The notes beneath the pieces are model-generated. The model ran no database searches, was not told the origin of the DNA, and was given only the letters and a program-made list of their open reading frames with translations. Both the position numbers and the translations under genes were made by a program. A DNA stretch of 64,000 nucleotides, from NCBI GenBank assembly GCA_021776245.1, contig JAJFGF010000062.1, forward strand, positions 1-64,000. The letters are read 5' to 3'. This DNA is from Hyphococcus sp. (GTDB taxonomy: Bacteria; Pseudomonadota; Alphaproteobacteria; Caulobacterales; Parvularculaceae). Of the stretch, positions 61,650-64,000 are shown one piece after another. Each line of letters starts with the position of its first letter. The stretch's first letter is position 1.

Positions 61650-63578
61650 TTATTTTCTTAGCTGATCTTCGAGCAGTTCCGCCGCAAGATTCATGAGATC
61701 GCGCTCGGAAAGAATGCCGATCAGCTGATCTTGTTCGACGACCGGCAGGCACGAAACCCGGTGTTGGCGCATGAGCTCGATCGCTTCGGTAATTGTCGCG
61801 CCCGGTGAAACCCGGATCAGATTGCGTTTCATTACATCGCCGGCGGTATGATGCGAATCCTTGCCGAGCTTGCCGCCGGCCAATAAGTCAAACAGCGATC
61901 GATAGGAAATAAGACCCACAAGGCGATGGTGCTCATCTTCTACGGGAACATGGCGAATTTTGCGCCAGGCCATCATATTGACGACCAGGTCAATTGTTTC
62001 CTCCTCACCGACGGTAAAGAGGTCGGTCGTCATGATCTGTTCAACCTTGACATAGTCGTGCCTGCGGCCCTTTTGCGCCGCCGCCGCGCCGGACCCCGTA
62101 AGCGCCGCATTTTTCCATTCGGCGACCGGCTTTTCGGTCGCTTGATTTTCAATCATTGAGCGCGTGATGGCGGTCAGCTTGTCGGCATTATTGGCTTTGC
62201 CGCTCATCCCTGAAAATGACGAAGTAATCCAGTCAGCGCCCGTGCGATTTGATGCAACGCGGGTTTCAATGATTTTCAGATAGCGGTCCGCATCCTCGCT
62301 TTTCAAGCCTTTGCGCGTCAGCCCGTCATGGGCCAGCGGCAACAGCCTGTCGCAAATGAGCGTCGCCGCCGGCAAGGCTTCGCCATTGAGCCAATAAAAA
62401 TACGCGTTCAGACCTGATCGCGCGGCGGCGTGAAAATTCATTTTTGCATCCTGAAAAGAAATCATCTCCCGGATGTCTTCATATCGATGCGACAGCGCAC
62501 TGATCAGCCCATACCAAAAGGCGGCGTTTGCAACTTCATCGACCAGCGACGGGCCGGACGGCAATACGCGATTTTCAATTCTTAAATGCGGTTGTCCGTT
62601 TGTCACGCCATAGCATGGCCTATTCCAGCGATAGACCGTGCTGTTGTGCAGGCAAAGGGCTTTCAGTTTTGGATTTTCGCCGCGATCCAGAACAGCTGTT
62701 GACGCCTCGCCGATATCTTTCGCTACAACCGTTCGAAAGCGCGTGATATCTTCCTGAAAGAGTTCAAGCACGGAATTTTGAACCCAATCTCTGCCGAACG
62801 TAACGCGCGGGCTGCGTTCGCGCAGAAAACCCACCGCGCCGCGCGTATCGATCGCCTGCTGAAATAAAGCAATCCGGGTTTCACGCCAAAGCTGACGCCC
62901 AAACAACAGCGGCGAATTGGCGGCTGCGGCCAGCACGGGGCCGGTGGCGACCTGCGAAATATTGTAAAGACTCGCAAATTCCTGCGCATCGCATTGATAG
63001 TGAATTTGAAAACTCGCATTACAGGCTTCAAACATCACTGAATCATGTTGCACGTATAATTCGTCGAGCCCTTTGATATGTAAGTCATAGGCATGACCGC
63101 GCAGGGCGGTCAGGGAATCATTGAGCGCGTAATATCGCGGATCCGGCGTCATGTTATCGAGCGTCAGATCCGATTTTCGCAAAGTGGGAAGAATGCCCGT
63201 AAGAACGATTTGCGCATCATGTTTTGCGGCCGCCGCGCGCGCCTTTGTAACCAGCTCTTTCAGATCAGTTTCAAGGCGGCTCAGACAGTCATCGGCAAAA
63301 TCCAGCGGATTCAGATTAATTTCAAGGTTAAACTTGCCGAGTTCCGTCGTAAAATGCGGATCATCTGCTGTCTTTAAAATTTCCATGGCGCTGAGCGCAG
63401 GACGGCCGGTTTCGTCAACAAGAAACAATTCCTGTTCGGCGCCGATGCGCCGCACCCCGGTTTCAATTTTGCCGGCCTCGATCATGCGCTCCAGCGCGCG
63501 CAAATCGTCAAGAAGGCTGCGCATAAACGCCCGCCGCGCTTTGCCGCCTCCGCTGGCGTTGACATCATGCTCGCCCAT
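61650..63578 (-). CDS. Glutamate-cysteine ligase-like protein fused to CBS pair
   Basis: 642 residues from ATG 63578 (GGAG at 6 bases; a TTG at 63626 is less likely). Residues ~20-370 fit the YbdK/GCS2-type glutamate-cysteine ligase fold (GAEQELFLVDETGRPALSAM, FNLEINLNPLDFADD, SFQIHYQCDAQEF, RIENRVLPSGPSLVDEVANA). Two CBS domains at ~510-640 (VEQIMTTDLFTVGEEETIDL, VMKRNLIRVSPGATITEAIE, LPVVEQDQLIGILSERDLM) would bind adenosyl ligands. The fusion implies ligase activity tuned by adenine nucleotides. An FNR-type box lies about 210 bases upstream. Confidence 0.88.
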   Translation of the reverse strand: MGEHDVNASGGGKARRAFMRSLLDDLRALERMIEAGKIETGVRRIGAEQELFLVDETGRPALSAMEILKTADDPHFTTELGKFNLEINLNPLDFADDCLSRLETDLKELVTKARAAAAKHDAQIVLTGILPTLRKSDLTLDNMTPDPRYYALNDSLTALRGHAYDLHIKGLDELYVQHDSVMFEACNASFQIHYQCDAQEFASLYNISQVATGPVLAAAANSPLLFGRQLWRETRIALFQQAIDTRGAVGFLRERSPRVTFGRDWVQNSVLELFQEDITRFRTVVAKDIGEASTAVLDRGENPKLKALCLHNSTVYRWNRPCYGVTNGQPHLRIENRVLPSGPSLVDEVANAAFWYGLISALSHRYEDIREMISFQDAKMNFHAAARSGLNAYFYWLNGEALPAATLICDRLLPLAHDGLTRKGLKSEDADRYLKIIETRVASNRTGADWITSSFSGMSGKANNADKLTAITRSMIENQATEKPVAEWKNAALTGSGAAAAQKGRRHDYVKVEQIMTTDLFTVGEEETIDLVVNMMAWRKIRHVPVEDEHHRLVGLISYRSLFDLLAGGKLGKDSHHTAGDVMKRNLIRVSPGATITEAIELMRQHRVSCLPVVEQDQLIGILSERDLMNLAAELLEDQLRK

Positions 63579-63786
63579 TCGGAGCTCCAGCTGAGCGTGA
63601 TCAGGAGTTGAAAGCAAAGCTTTCAACGGGGACCGTTTGGCGGATTTGCCGCCAAACTTCCGGTCCGATCACGCGATAATCACAAAGCCACGGCCAATTT
63701 TGATCTAAACGAGGCATACCTGGCCGCTAGCGCAGATTTAATGCCGACAGCGCAACCGATCATGACCGGCTTTGCCGGATTGATTA

Positions 63787-63800
63787 TTGACCTTGATCAA
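63787..63800. promoter_or_regulatory. FNR/FixK-type box upstream of ligase/CBS gene
   Basis: TTGAC-CTTG-ATCAA fits the FnrL/FixK consensus perfectly in both half-sites. It lies 160 bases from the longer start and 210 from the chosen one. It could also serve the leftward end of the partial gene at the window edge. Confidence 0.6.
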
Positions 63801-63884
63801 TCCGGACACGGTATTTGCGTATGCGGCATCGCGCGAAGCGATTTCGCGCAAAACGCCAATCAATGGCCTTAAACTGAAGAACAA

Positions 63885-64000
63885 CTACCGCGCCGCCTCA
63901 CGCGCGGCTTTGACAATGCCGCCAAGCGAGTCCCAGTTTTCATCGATTACCGATCGCGTGACATTGTAACCGTTTGAGACCGCCTCGTCATATTCATCCC
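63885..64000 (-). CDS. C-terminal fragment of an unknown protein (cut by window edge)
   Basis: An open frame runs from the right edge to a TAG at 63885-63887 and encodes about 37 residues, including YDEAVSNGYNVTRSVIDEN and GGIVKAAREAAR. The Ala/Arg-rich helix at the end fits a soluble protein, but no family can be named from so little. Confidence 0.4.
   Translation of the reverse strand, partial: DEYDEAVSNGYNVTRSVIDENWDSLGGIVKAAREAAR

Noticed and set aside
1-64000. CRISPR arrays, tRNA or rRNA genes, riboswitches
   Set aside because: No regularly spaced direct repeats, cloverleaf sequences, rRNA phrases or recognised riboswitch cores were seen by eye; a covariance-model scan would be needed to exclude short RNAs.

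Overview
The window looks like a chromosome segment of a marine or soil-type alphaproteobacterium. The grounds are high G+C, GGCGCC-rich codon use, clear Shine-Dalgarno sites, a medium-chain polyhydroxyalkanoate (PHA) locus, an alphaproteobacterial intergenic palindrome family and FnrL/FixK-type boxes. Placement near Parvularculales/Hyphomonadales is inference only. There are no rRNA, tRNA, CRISPR or phage structural genes. The only transposon trace is the 3' end of an IS110-type transposase at the left edge.

Layout. (1) 1-7.3 kb: IS110 remnant, a GNAT-like protein, an FG-GAP repeat protein and a large secreted repeat protein. (2) 7.3-14.5 kb: the divergent core pair yaiI (DUF188) and glpK, with accessory genes on both sides. 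Decayed copies of the 3' ends of these two genes sit beyond the accessory genes (one yaiI tail on the left, three glpK tails on the right), which suggests a hotspot where cargo arrived with a homologous tail. The cargo includes a metallopeptidase/MBL-fold pair under a strong sigma-70 promoter. (3) 14.6-20.3 kb: a cytochrome P460-like lipoprotein, then a PHA locus: phasin, phaC, phaZ, phasin, PhaD-like TetR. (4) 20.3-28.7 kb: the most notable region. A Ser/Thr kinase-TPR protein and a divergent sigma-54 activator with an FHA-like N-terminus sit beside two small paralogues and a separate operon (unknown 416-aa protein, small beta-rich protein, patatin phospholipase, 71-aa Cys protein). A near-perfect -24/-12 sigma-54 promoter and an upstream double palindrome precede that operon. 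(5) 28.7-33.8 kb: secreted or lipoprotein genes, a membrane LytTR regulator, and a VOC protein with a WYL regulator. (6) 33.9-38.8 kb: a threonine-phosphorylation module of the type VI secretion kind (PpkA-like kinase, LysM lipoprotein, PP2C, TagH) with no secretion structural genes in view. (7) 39-46 kb: Lrp regulator with SRPBCC protein, a hydrolase-RraA-cupin operon, two tandem paralogues, TPR protein, and a broken oxidoreductase. (8) 46-52.9 kb: ECF sigma operon, serine hydrolase, small membrane proteins, TPR/DUF1579-type secreted proteins, AraC regulator. (9) 53-64 kb: an unknown two-gene unit, VOC, lipoprotein hydrolase, M20 peptidase, ABA4-like membrane operon, a 19-residue GxGDD repeat protein, and a glutamate-cysteine ligase-like/CBS fusion with a nearby FNR-type box.

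Functional picture. Inferred links are kinase to FHA-type sigma-54 activator to enhancer-dependent operon with a lipase-like effector; kinase/phosphatase/FHA control of a type VI apparatus encoded elsewhere; and carbon storage (PHA) beside glycerol uptake. All function calls rest on reading the sequence. No database search was run.
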